64,000 nt of DNA from Allacma fusca (taxonomy: Eukaryota; Arthropoda; Collembola; Symphypleona; Sminthuridae): assembly GCA_947179485.1 (NCBI GenBank), contig OX359248.1, positions 51,966,386 through 52,030,385 on the forward strand. Direction: 5' to 3'. Below, piece after piece: positions 50,137 through 63,319 of this stretch (position 1 is its first letter; each line of letters begins with the position of its first letter). Under the pieces are notes generated by a model. That model ran no database searches and was not told the origin of the DNA. It saw nothing but the letters and a program-made list of their open reading frames with translations. The position numbers and the translations under genes are program-made.

Positions 50137-52300
50137 AGAGAGAGAGACTGACAGGTATAATAATAACATATGTTAAATAGCTTGTTCTAATTTTAACCAG
50201 GAAGGTTTATCAATTTCGGGCTCTATAGCAATTACGACGGGAGGCGCATTTATGTTCACACCTACTTGAGCATTAGTGTTGGGGAATGTGGAATGCTCGT
50301 TGATATGTATTTATTATAGGGAGTCTCACTCTCTGCCTGTATCATCGTATATCCTCCAGCGTAGTAATTATAGTTTGTTCCCATATGCAATAAACATTTG
50401 CATGATGCCACGTTACTAACTTGTTAGGATCCCATGTAGTCACATGTGTTCTATTGCGGAGCGAGGGCAAACCCCAGAAGGGATATAAAAATTTCGGAAA
50501 TGTGGTTCTCATAAATTACACTGAGCAGGAGATGGACGGCTGTGTGTTGTACTGTATCTATGTATCCATGGCCGGAGTAGTAGTCATCTTGAGGATTACA
50601 TGGGAAGATGAGTTTCAGTTATGGAGGAAGAGTGGAGGGAGTCCCGTTAAAAAATCAAAAAGTAAATGAATATCTCGTGGATATTACCACAATTCCAGTC
50701 CCTTCAAACTCCTTCAATTCTCAATGGGATCGTTCCCAAAGTCGAGAGCTCCTTCAATTTCCCAAGACGTCTGTGTGTAGTTCCAAATCATTTTAAAGAT
50801 TCAACTCAATTACTACCACATACCTGCTATACATCCTCAATTGCTATGTTTACTATATCCCCCCACCAGAAATAAAGCCCTAGTCAATAGTAACACCATC
50901 CTAAACTCCCAGACATGGACGACCCGACATTTCCAAGAAGCACTAGTAAATCCAATGAGTGATTCTTAATCCAATTATAAGTGTTCTCCGAAAATGTCCA
51001 TCCTTTCCAGAAATTTCAAAATAATCCTCCTCTTGTAATGAACCATTAGCCAGAAGAATATTTTTAAAGGGTGCTTTCATACAAAGAACACACTTTACTT
51101 CTTCTTATTTCCCTTCCTACAAACATTCGCACAGTTTTAACGTCCCTCTCGTTGAAAATACCCTCCAGATGTTTTTCGCTATTGTTAACGGAGTCTAGGA
51201 AAAAAGTAGGGGATAAAATGTTTTTATTTTTAATATCTATAGAAACAAATGTGATAGGAGTCAGGGACATTTTAAACTGTAAAAACTCCCTTGAATCATC
51301 TCCATATAGGCGCTCACAAATAAATACTATACGAACCCCAATGCCATACACTACCCAGGTATTTCTGTTGAGTAATAACCCAGACCATAAGCATGATCCA
51401 GAGTGTAAACTTACATGATGTTTTGAATTGAGAGAATTCACTTGTAATTTACGAAGGCTGTCTTCAGACTCTGTACAGACGCACAACTCTATGTACATAT
51501 ATTATATATGTAATTACATATATAGTGCTCCAAGAAGGAACCATCATATCTCTTGATGCTATTCCCTCATGTCGTTCCTCCATATGTAGAACCAAGGGTT
51601 GAGAGGGGCTCAGAGCCGTAATGGCTGATTGTAGTAATGCTCCAACCTTATCTTTTTATTCAGCTGTGGATATGAGCTTCACGCTAGCTTTTTCTCAACA
51701 ACATTACACAACGTGTGAATTATGTTGAGGTCCTCCTTGCCTGGTATCTCCGTCCACGCATCTCCATCCTCATATACTGAGCTCTTATACTTACATCCGA
51801 AAATCCACGGACCAAGTGAGGAGACCCCATATACACACAAAGTACTGTACATAAGGGAAGAACAAGAGAGTGAGTGGTAAGAGGGATTATAGTATATAGA
51901 AGGTCTGAGACGAGCCCCAGCCGACTGGTTGGTTCTCATTCTCCGTTCCATTGGCAGGAGAAGTTTCGTATGCTTCTGAACAGCTTTTTTCCTAATTTAT
52001 GTGACATTTCCAATGGGGTACTTTAGTCCCAGGGGTCCACAAGGTAGAGCAGCGCTACGGGCTTGCTTTTCGTTCAGTTCCAAGGAATCAAGCCGTACAT
52101 TGTATGTACGTGGAGGGAAACCAACCCTCTTATTTTTTTTCTCACTCTTTCTTTTACTCTCCTCTCGACTCCAACTTGCTGTAAGTAATGCATACTTTGA
52201 ATGACATTGCCTGTTGGAGAATTGCTCCAGTGCGTTACATCACTCACATAATATCCTTCGTCTCGGTAACAACCAAGGAAATTACACGTAATGGCTTCAT

Positions 52301-52305
<5 letters not shown>

Positions 52306-52332
<27 letters not shown>

Positions 52333-52350
52333 CAAGAGAGAGAGAGAGAG
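52306..52350. repeat. (GA)n microsatellite, one interruption
   Basis: GA run broken once by CA. Confidence 0.95.
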
Positions 52351-52442
52351 TGAAGGAATGACCAAGACTGAAATTGAATTCGAAATTAACTGTGTGCAGT
52401 CGTTAAGGCCATTTTACCTGCAACTATTTCTGGATGAATTCG

Positions 52443-52526
52443 TCTCTCTTTTTTTTTCTCTATTTTTCTCTCTCTCTCCATTTTTCTCTCTCTCCTTTTC
52501 TCTCTCTCTCTCTTTTTCTCTCTTTG
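52443..52526. repeat. pyrimidine tract, T-rich (CT)n
   Basis: About 84 bases almost entirely C and T on the + strand, lying roughly 90 bases after a GA array, so the two are mutually complementary. Confidence 0.9.
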
Positions 52527-53898
52527 AATGTCTGAACATACAATTGTATGCCTCTCAGAGTTTTTCTGCGTCACTCTTTTTCTGTCTCCCTGTTTTTAGT
52601 CTCGACGAAGACATACCAAAAGAAGCAGTGTGCTTGTGACTTTGAACTCGATCTATTTACATTCCTTTTTTCAAATGAGACGAACCAACTGTTTTTAGCA
52701 TACCTAAATGTCCCATCTTTGAGTTTTAAAAACTTGTAATCAGGTTTTTATTTCTCACAGAGACAGAACAGGAGGGAATGAATAAACACTGGGAATACTA
52801 CCACTTTTCCCTCTTTAGCTCTCATGCCTTTTTTTTTCTTACTCACTGGCAATTGAACCCCTTTGGATAGTAATTCACGCTGTTTTAATAACAATTCACG
52901 CTATTTTATAGCAATGAAGCTATTTTATCCTATTTTATTGGCCAAGTGGCCAATTAAGTCCTAGAGTGTACATATATATATATAGAGTGATGACTCTCGG
53001 TAAGTGTGGAGGCATTGTACTGAGCAAACCCATCCATCATAATGGCCTGTAACGCTATTTAAATGGTCTTTATATCCTGAAAACTGGTAGTTGTTATTTT
53101 TTTCCCTCTCAACGCAAATCCTGACTCTTAATTGACAGCAATTTAGTCCTATTATCTCTTTAAATTAAATTAAAGACGCATTGGGAGGAGATGGGGCTCT
53201 GCATATACATATGTAGATACATACAGGCTACAAAATATATATGTCTCTGTACAAAGGCTACATGAGCGGATATCAATCCCATCAGCCATTGCATCTCCGT
53301 CGTAAAGACTATTACAATAGAACCATTTTACAATGTTTATCTCCTCCACACTATGGCTCACACAGCCCAGCGTGTGGGAGCGGTTATAACAGCATTTTGT
53401 ATTTATAGTCCCAGTTTAAGTAGATATGTACATATGACACTGGTCCCACTCACCACACTCACACTTGCAAACTCCATTAAAATGAAGGGAAGCTTTTACA
53501 CGGAGTCAGGGAAGATCATAATGACATTTAAAATAACATTATCACAAAACACGGCACTACCGATTGTGTAAACTTTTTTTTTCTCGAGTTATCTCCCTAT
53601 CAGATTTCAAACTCTTGGAAATCATCTGCATGCACGTATCCTAACATGATCTACAAGGGATGTGTATCAAATCCTGACTCACCTTCCTCCCATCTGAGGG
53701 TTGGGGAATGGGCAGTAAAGGAGGACAAACTGCTATTCTATTACATCTCTTATTTTTCTAGTACTTTAAAATTCATCATAGTAGATTTTAAAAGGGAATC
53801 AAAAACATTTCATTTCCTGAGCGTATTCAGACGGGAGTCTTGAGGAAGAAGGGAGGGTCCCGCTCTTGGGAAGCGGAGGAATTAAAATAGGGGAGAAA

Positions 53899-53915
53899 TG
53901 ATTAATTTATTAATG
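53899..53915 (+). promoter_or_regulatory. composite Exd/Hox-like site
   Basis: TGATTAATTTATTAATG contains TGATTAAT, the form bound by Exd-Hox dimers, overlapping further TTAAT cores. This is motif evidence only. Confidence 0.3.
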
Positions 53916-54366
53916 TAACAGCCTATGAGAGCCATTTGTAACTCCTTGGTGCACTTACATTTGAAGGCCCTAGTCCTGAGGAGCATGAGGAACAGTTTCC
54001 AATTAGGAGGCTACAGAAATGAGTGAAGGATCTATGAAAGTGGGAATTGGATTTGAATTAAATCAAGATTATTTGTATGCAAGGGGGCTGGGATAATAGG
54101 GATGTGTGTCTGTAACTGTATATGTAATGTTATGCATTTGAGTTGGTCCGTATAGTGAGGAGGGCTGGAAGGGAAGACAGGAGTGTTCCAAGGGAGGATT
54201 GAATTTAATTTATCGGGAAGTAGTGGGAGCAGTATCCAGTTTTGTATAGCTCCGGAACGGGTAAAGTTTCCGAGGAAAAAGAGCTTTGACTCGGAGCTTT
54301 TTAAATAAGAAAGTTGAGGCATGAGAGAATTGGAGAGAGATAGGATTTTGCATGATGAGACCTCTC

Positions 54367-54370
<4 letters not shown>

Positions 54371-54403
<33 letters not shown>
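54371..54403. repeat. (CT)n microsatellite
   Basis: Uninterrupted 33-base run. Confidence 0.96.
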
Positions 54404-54404
<1 letters not shown>

Positions 54405-56108
54405 ACTCCGGCAGTGTGCTCAAGGTATGAGCGTTGGTTTCATAGGATGGCGTAGCATTTGAGCACATTATGTAATAATAAAGTAGGAGTAGGCTCACTA
54501 TAAAGGCAGTCTGGCACTGATTTGATTGTCTGGAATGGGAGGCAGAGGAGTAGGGAGTAGTGGAACGCCTCCATCGATTCTAATTTCCGAGATTAGACAG
54601 ACATTTTCCATTTACGCAGACCGAATTTTCAATGCAATGCCTGTAATTTATTTACTACGTGAGATGCATCAAGAGGACCATTCCTTCTCGCAGTAATTAT
54701 TCCAGCATGGCAGGGCCGTTAATACTACTCACTCCTATAAGAGTAGTCAGCTCCATGGTTTCGAACCCGATGGGAATGTACATATGCTCCAGTATTTACA
54801 TTTCTCCTTTCCAAGTCCAGCCTACGTATAATTACGTACGTATATTTACAGTCCATTCCCCATGGAAGAGCACCCCCTGGAAGAGGAGCCCTGGACGTTG
54901 ATAGTGTCACAGAAATTTTTATAATGAGGAAAAATAACATTACGGTGCTTGGGAAGCTAGTCAAATATTTGTGTCCATACCGAGACACTCATTCCTCTAA
55001 GGGTTTATCTTGTAGGGAGATTCCACAGTATGCGTTTAGTATCCTTCCATGTGCTGATATAGGAATATTCATATACTGTAGATAGATAGGTATAGGTCCT
55101 TTCCATACTAGGATAGCATTGGTGTTCCAAGTATAAGGTATTTTTTACAATGTGTGCTGGATTTGAATCACCCTTACGAAAAGTTCTAGTGTCAGTATGA
55201 AAAGCAATTATTACCTTAGAATTACATCTCCCCCTTGTTCCTCTCTCCAAGCAATTTGATCCCCGCTCTTGGAGAATAACACTCGCATTTACTTTAACTT
55301 ACAATAACCCGTCATTTTAGCCCTTTTTTATGTAAACAGCCTCTCCGGATTTCTAAAGTTCCACTCAAAATCCCCTCCCTTTGGCCCACACTCCATTCCC
55401 TCCATTCCCATCTCTCCCTCTCTCTCTCTCTCTGACTCTCAAAGTCTATAAAAACCATTAGCTAAATTAAGTTTTCTCAGTATTACTCCCAGACTTTAAC
55501 AACACTTTCATATCATGACTCCCAATAAAAGGAGTGAGATTGTTCATAAAAGTAGTTTAATTTTTCTGATATTGTGTATCTATGTACGTACATATAGATA
55601 GATACGTATATTTGTGTGTAAAAAGATACAGTAATATAAAAAAAATAGAAGCTCCTGCCAAAGCTAAATTCTTTCAGCCAACCGCCTTCCAGAAGATTCC
55701 CCGTCGTACTGTGATTACCCAAGTTTTAAATGGGATTCATTTAGCAAATTACGAGGTTAATAGTAGAAGACACACCTAAATCAATAAATAATAATGGAGT
55801 CGTAAATACTCTATAATGCTACTACTCCACAACCTCACATTTTTCTAGTAGACTCGTTTCTAGACTGACCACATCAAGGGGAAGCAGATGTGCTCGGATT
55901 TTTTTTTGTCCCTAGGTTCTCTTTACCATCACACACACACACACAAAATATCCTCAAGATTGAAAAGTCTGAAGGGAACGACTCTGATACAAGGAATCAG
56001 AATCATCTTCAGTGTATAAACATTATGGGGAGGGATTTTAATATTATAAAACAACTTTGACAGAAGATTCCTGTATGTGCAGTAGCTTCACAGAAATTTT
56101 TTTCTCCC

Positions 56109-56130
56109 GTGTGTGTGTGTGTGTGTGTGT
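56109..56130. repeat. (GT)n microsatellite
   Basis: Uninterrupted 22-base run. Confidence 0.95.
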
Positions 56131-56266
56131 ACAAAGACCAAGTGGGGAATGTAAATATACTAAAAGCAAGTCTTAAATAAGGAAGGGGACCTATTGGTAT
56201 AGTCCGTGAAGAAGTTCACACCCGCCATTGATTCCGATGAGCCGATAAGAGGAATCAATACATGGC

Positions 56267-56314
56267 AGAGAGAGAGAGAGAGAGAGAGAGAGTGAGAGAG
56301 AGAGAGAGAGAGAG
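56267..56314. repeat. (GA)n microsatellite, one interruption
   Basis: 48 bases of AG broken once by TG. A CGCCATTG word lies about 37 bases before it. Confidence 0.96.
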
Positions 56315-57041
56315 ATGAGCAGCCATGAGTAGAGGCTGGACAGAGACACAAAGACTGGGAAAAAGGTCCTGGAGACCTTTAATGGGGGGAACCCTTATCT
56401 CTCACCAATTTCTTCTCCTTCGATTGGTTTTGGCTCCGTGCTTCCCATTTTTCCCTAAGTAATAGAATCGACTTTTTATAGATTTTTATGCTCCCTTTTA
56501 TCCCTCACATCGGGATCCTCTATGGTGCACACTTACTTATGCTCTCTTTTACGGGGTGACCTTCCCCTCCGTATAGGTATCCTCCGAGAGCTATACCTCC
56601 AGGATATGTGAACACTGTCCGTCTGCATGAGGCACCCTGGAATTTTATAGGCAGTGTTTTGTAGGAATTTTATACGTTTTTATATTACATATTAACAGAT
56701 TGCTACAGGTATCGCAGAGGTATTTTATTCCATGGAGGTATCTCGTCCCTGCATTTTCTAGCTACTATTTTCTCCTCACTTTGTACATAATCTCCGTATG
56801 CTCCGTACACTCTATAAGCTCCGTGGACACTCTGTTTACTTTCCATGGGGTTGTATATTATTGTAATAGGGACGCTATCTCTGGGTACTTCGTACATCTT
56901 CTATCTTTTCCCGTATCTCCTCCCTATCTTTCACCTCACATTTAACTCTCTTATAGGAATGTTACATAATGACTTTATAGTACCTAGGTTTTATTCTGAG
57001 GTTGGAAGGTACATAAGGAAGCTTGTGTGAGCCTAGAGATG

Positions 57042-57127
57042 GAGAGAGAGAGAAAGAGAGAGAGAGAGTAAAAAGTGAAGGAAGACCAACCCGAAGGACT
57101 GAATGGTCAATATAACCGGCCATTATG
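57042..57127. promoter_or_regulatory. GA array plus PHO-like site (PRE-like by motif)
   Basis: A GA-rich run at 57042-57069 is followed at 57118-57127 by GGCCATTATG, containing the same GCCATTAT 8-mer as the site upstream of abd-A at 3151. Close association of GAGAG and PHO sites is characteristic of fly Polycomb response elements. Whether this holds in the source organism is unknown. Confidence 0.3.
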
Positions 57128-57748
57128 TATGATTATATGTTGTCAGAGTAGGAACATTACATGGTCATAAGTTTGAAAGGTTGGAGGAGAGAGCTCCTTG
57201 ATGCATACACATATGGAGGGAAGGCTTGGATCCACTGTAGATCTACGATAGGGAAAAAAAGTTGGCTTTTCTGAATTTCATGTTTGGACATTGTGGGAAA
57301 TTTTATTCTCCACTCCGGCCGCCTCCTCTCTTGCCTTCTCTTTCCGGTTGAGTAACCCACACGGGCTTTTCCATGGTACTATTTGCTCCTAGCCCGCATT
57401 CCCTTATACGTAGTTAGTCTTAGAATTTTTCCAGGATAAGATCTTTGTAGAATTTTCCCCGAGATATACCTATTACATGGACGTATGCCCGGCTATGTAG
57501 TTTGGATTGCATGTTAGCTTCCTCCATGTGGAGCTATTTGTAGTGACTGTTTAGAGATGTGCAGTTTGAGGAGAGAGGTTGCAAAGACTTATAGAAGGAG
57601 CATCTTGGAGGATAAGATAATAGCGGAGGTTCCTCTTCTGTAGGGAGGTGTTTGGGTTCTGGATTTTCAGAGTTGAGTTCTTACATATAGAGATATATGT
57701 ACCTATACTTATGATTTGTTAGGATTCTGGAAGGACCCATGGTTACTT

Positions 57749-57788
57749 GTGTGTGTGTGTGTGAGAGAGAGAGAGATGTGTGTGTGTA
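57749..57788. repeat. compound (GT)n(GA)n(GT)n microsatellite
   Basis: GT, then GA, then GT again in 40 bases. Confidence 0.92.
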
Positions 57789-58023
57789 GGGGTTAAGGAA
57801 AAACCGAAATAAACTTTTGTCGAAGTACAAGCAATTTATGCTCACGTACAAGCTGTAAATCATTTCAGTTCCTCCTTCGCTTCAACTACTCCATACTTCC
57901 CGTATGTAACTCCTGGGTATAACTTTTACATTGTACTGTTTGGCCACACTATTTACGCACCCAGAACTGTAGCCCTGGTTCATTTCCACGGGCTTCTCCT
58001 TTCCTCCCTTTTTTCTTCCCTCC

Positions 58024-58046
58024 CTCTCTCTCTCTCTCTCTCTCTC
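58024..58046. repeat. (CT)n microsatellite
   Basis: Uninterrupted 23-base run. Confidence 0.95.
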
Positions 58047-58473
58047 GCTCACTTTTCTTTTCTTACTTTATCAACTTCCAGTTACTTTTTTCGGTGGGGG
58101 CATTTAGCCCCGTTAGACTAACGTCTGGGAGTTAATGGGAACTAGCCGGAGCTTTCCCGAATATCAATGGGGCATGACTTCTGGGGAGTAACTGGGAGGG
58201 GGGAGGTTTGCAATTGTAGAGAGCCTCTGTGATCCACAGTACACATAGAGGATCGTCTAGGAAGTAATATTTTCCTTTTGTAGGAATTACTTCCCTTTTC
58301 CGCAAAGACTTTTCCTTCACAATGTGAATAGTCGGGGAAAGATGTGAGTTAGCTTGAATTCCACAGTCATAAACGTGCATAAAATAATGTATGATTCACT
58401 ATTTCCGAGTCCATCTTGCTCTTCTCAAACGGTCCATCTACTTTTATATGACGATCAAGAAACTTTCCTCCTT

Positions 58474-58479
<6 letters not shown>

Positions 58480-58510
<31 letters not shown>
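58480..58510. repeat. (CT)n microsatellite
   Basis: Uninterrupted 31-base run. Confidence 0.96.
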
Positions 58511-58516
<6 letters not shown>

Positions 58517-60261
58517 CCCTCCCAATTCTGGGGAAGGTCCATTAAAGTGGTCATCCTATGGTTCCAGGAATTGGCTCTTCGAGTCTATTCTGACTCTTGA
58601 CTTGGTTTCGTTACCATTAGCCCATGTCCGAGACACAATTCCAAAATAGCATCAATTCCTTTCTTAAAACTCAAACTTGTAAAAGATACTTGTGAGAATG
58701 TACATGTGAAGAGATCTTTTTCAAATAAACACTCAGGGAATTTTCCATCAAGTGGAAATCTTTTATGGTAATCATATAGATACCTATAACTATGTAGACT
58801 GCTAGAGTAAATATTCGTGGGAAAACGTATCGTCAGGACTTGGTCATCTGTTGAATAAAAATGAGTAAAATTGGTAAAATGAAGGTTCGGACTCTCGAGG
58901 GAAATGGGGAATTGAATTAGAAACTAAACTCTTAAATTTCCATTAATATTTATATTTTGTGAGGCCCCAATGACAAATGTGGAGCGTGTTTGGTGATGAA
59001 AGTACGGCTCATATGGACTCAGCCCATTATGTCCAAGTACCTTTCGAAGGGAGTTAAAGTGGCAATAATGGGCCGTTTCACGCAGAATCAAGTTTCCTTG
59101 TGGATGAGGAGAACAATGAAAATGCGCCTTTCATTACTCTCCCAAGCCTGGTTTGGCACAGTCAGACACACAGTCAAATGGAGCTAAACGTGCGAAAAGA
59201 GGCACTTACACTCGGAAAAATTTCCTTATTAAATGCCTCACCCATTTCCAGTGTCCCAGCCATGAATTATCCTCCTTTTGTGCTCACTTAACATTCAGAT
59301 TTACTCAAAAACTTGGAGATAACTATGTAAATCCAACATTTTCCAAAGTGACTTCCCAGAAGACAAAAAAAATTTGGTAAGAGAGGGGGGGATGAAGGGG
59401 AAAAAAAAGAGAATGAAATGAATTGAGGGAAATTCTTAATAACGCCAAATAGCTTGCTCAAAACAGTTGTACAGCTTTGTTCGTACATTTGAACTCAACA
59501 GGATACCATTTTTTTCACTAATGTGGTATCTCTTCCCAGCCTTTGGAGCCGTTGCCTTGCAAATCTCCGTGGAAATAATGCTCCTTAGATATCAAATTAA
59601 AACACATGCCTTCTTTTGAGGTAGGGGAGCATGTACGGAGGGAATAATGTTATTTTAAAAGGTATCTTTGTCTGATGTCTCAAAACCCATTGGGGAATGT
59701 AATTCCCAAGATATTATACAGATAGGAAGGGAGAAATGTGAAATTGTTCTTGCAGAGCGAGAGACAGAGAGAGAGAGAGAGATTTATAAAAAGGTACCAA
59801 TAGCCTTTATGGTTCATGTAATGATGAAGACTTCAGCAACGGGTTATTATATATCCACCATTGAAAAATATTTGAAATTCAAATAGTTTATACACTCGAT
59901 TCCCTCGGAAAATTGTCCTCAAGTGATGATGCTTAATTTTGCAAACCACGCTCACCGCAGCCATGAATTGGTCCGTAAATGATTAGAGTTGAACGTCATG
60001 TTAATATTTTTGTCGCTTCCTATTTAGGACAAATTACACGTCGATTTTTCCAACGAAACCCCAACCAAAATCCCCACAAATTGAGAACTCCTATAACTTG
60101 TCTCATTTGATACCTCATATTTTTCCTGTGGAGCTCCGCACTACAAGGCATTTAAGAGCCATGGAGAGTCATCATTTGTGAAATTCACAAGTGAAGACAA
60201 TGAAGCGTAAAGTACCCAATAGATTTGGGATATATGCATTCTCCTTCCCCACGAAAAACCT

Positions 60262-60279
60262 CCCCCTCCCCCCCCCCCC
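60262..60279. repeat. C-rich run
   Basis: Five C, one T, twelve C. Confidence 0.9.
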
Positions 60280-63273
60280 TTGGGCTCCAACAACACCAAT
60301 ATTTTCCCATGAACAAGTAAATTTTTGTCAAGTTATAAAAATCTGATTTATTCACGAACAACAATAATTCCTATCCCCATAGACACTCTCCATGTAAATA
60401 GTACGCTCAGACTCCAAGTCTTGATAGTACTCAAGCACAAAGTGGAATCATTCTCAACAAAAGTAATACTCCCCGAAAGGAAGAGAATATGCAAACGATC
60501 TATTTAGTGGTTTACACTCTACCTATTTGTGGTTTACGATTTCCTGCAAAAAGGAGCTAAAAAAAAGTTGATGACGTCAGAAGGGCATATGTATGTAGAT
60601 AGAATATCTCCGTACTAAAAACAATTTCCCAGCTTTTGTCTGCCCCATTCCTATAGTCTGTGTAAGTGTCTCTGTGGAGCTTAGACATTTAAAAAGGGAA
60701 GCAGTTGCATACAAAGTATTGGAATGGTAAAAAAAATAGTTTTTGTTTTCCTATACACATCGGAAATATTACAAAGAAAATTGCAGTTCAAAAACTATCC
60801 CTTGTTTTTTTTTCACTTGAGCATATTAATATTTTCTCTCTGTTGCATAGGAATATGTAAATCCTATATTGAGGAAAAACCGCCAAAGGACGTGTCTCTG
60901 CCTATACGGTAGAATGAATTTTTTTTTCTTCTTGTATGCATGGAAGGTTTTGGTAATTTTCTGTAGTTTCCACTTCTCTTATTCTTTTCCTTGGAATTCC
61001 ATGGGGATTTACTCCCTTCGAGACTCATGCACAACACAAGCACACGCATTCATACATTTGAAAACTGTGAACAAATGGCGTCTCAAATGTGAGTACCATT
61101 GTCCGAGCAATTTGCAAATCGTCATTTCTCCCATGATTTATGCTCACATTAAAATCCTCATATACTTTCTATAGTGGAGGGACCTTTATGCTTCAGACAA
61201 TGTTCTCTCCAATGGGGAATCTCTTGGAAATTTGAATATTTCTTTGAGGTTTCCTATGAGCTTAATATCCTCGTAAGTTTTTCCCTATGACTTGTTAGAT
61301 GGCTTTTGCTCCTTGGAAATTGTTTTTTCCTATTGAATTATCAAACCGCAGTGAGGGGAACGTGTGGGGTTAGCCAGGCTGAGTCTTAATTTTAGAGGGT
61401 CAATGTCAGTCTCCACTCTCAGACAATCATATGGGGTCAATTTAATGGGACTCTGATCTGACACGTTGGAATAGTTCACAGTTTCATATTTAAAGGTTAA
61501 TTCAATTGGAAACTACCATCCATCAGGAATTATTTCCCTCTTTTTAAATCCTACATTTGCAATGGAGAAAAATGTGTCCAACTATTTTTGCCATTGAGGA
61601 TAAATCCTCTGGTAAAAGTATCCCTTGGAATGTCTCATTGGAGTGTAAAAAAATTGCATGTCAAAATATCCCATTACATGAAAATTTGGAGTAGTTTTTG
61701 AACTTAAATAAGAGCGGCGTGCATACATACATAATTATATAGTTTGAAAATAAAAAAATAACAGACACGACAAAATCATTCTCGTAAGAAAAGCATGGGC
61801 AATTTCCTATAGAGCCCCCCTGTCCATCATGAGAAAAGGTAATTTGGGAAATGTGCTTGTACTATTTAAGGGGTCTGACAAGAAATCGATAGGATTTTTA
61901 CGACGGAGAAGTACACACACTAAGGTAGTGATTAAGCGCCGGAAATAGTATGCAGGTGTGACTATTCCCAAACGCAATCAAAAATTCAAAAGTTCCATGT
62001 CTAGGACTCTCCCCATTGGGCTACATACAGGGTCTGGTGTGGAAGTTGTGTTGAGAGTGCGCGTCTGCCTATAAAAACAAAGGAAAAAAAAACAATTCGG
62101 CATTCTTTATGCATGCCATAATGAATCGTTAGATGGAAACTCTACGAAAACAATAAGCATTTTCGGTGATAAAATCACATCGAGTGCTAACCTTAATGGT
62201 GCAAAGACATACACCAGAAAAGCTCAAGCAAATCCACCCTACTAGAGTAGATAGTCTCTGAATGGAGAGCCAAACCTGTGTATTATTTCTGTCTATATAT
62301 GTCTCTCTCCCTCCTATTCCCAGTCTTTCGTACTCTGACGCGCTGCCTTCCCCAAAAAACAAACACACAAGGCTGATTGGGATTGTGACGACTAACACGA
62401 CTGCGTTATTCATATTATTGATCGCTTCCGTGTTAATCTTAAAATACTACAGGGTTTTGGTTGCTGGGGCTATATAGAGAGCCCTGTCCTTTTTCAAATG
62501 GATGGTGTTCAGACAATAGTAGCACACGCAGGGCAAGCGAAGGATTTCATTAAATAGAGTTTTCATGAGAGATTTTTTTTAGGGGCCATTTTCTGAAGGA
62601 TTCCTCAGACACACAATGTTGGACATGCTACATCAATGTTATTTACAGTGCCTTATTTCCCTGTGATAATGGAAGGAGAGTTGGTTCCTGCAGTGAGGAA
62701 TGGCTTTGTCATGACTCTTTATAATTATCATTATTATTATCAGCTCCGTTCCTCCACATTATCTCATCCTGGCCTCTTACAGAGCTTTGGGCTGGGTCAG
62801 AATTTAATTCAAGAACTTCATATATATCCCTGGTTTCATTTAAATATCATATGACCATCTCCAGCTGTACGAATGGCTGTACGCTGGAAGTAAGTGAGTC
62901 CTTTGAAGAATGTTACTTGTATAGTGTCTCTATTTATATCTCGACGGATCCTCACCTCTAGTACATACTATTTGGGAAGATACGTTTTGAGTTATTTGGT
63001 GAGTGTGACCATCCCAAATGTTAATCTTGGAGATTGGATGGAGATCCCGGAGAAGGCTGTTCTCCTGTGAGGACACGAGTAAACTCATATTTAGCGGTGC
63101 TTAGCCTTAATCCTTGTTTATGTAAACAGCATGAGACTCTTTGCAAGTCTAACTTTTGCCATTAAGTCACCCGGGGAAGGTCCCGTTGACTGGATTATTC
63201 CAAGCTCTCTGGCATGTTATAAATGTATTCAATAGCCATATCTACCAGGGTCTACAATAATTGATGAGGGAAG

Positions 63274-63280
<7 letters not shown>

Positions 63281-63319
<39 letters not shown>
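63281..63319. repeat. (GA)n microsatellite, one interruption
   Basis: 39 bases of GA broken once by GC. Confidence 0.96.

Noticed and set aside
54745-54775. GGGTTCGAA word resembling a tRNA B box (minus strand)
   Set aside because: The T-arm stem does not pair and no A box or acceptor stem is present at the right distance.
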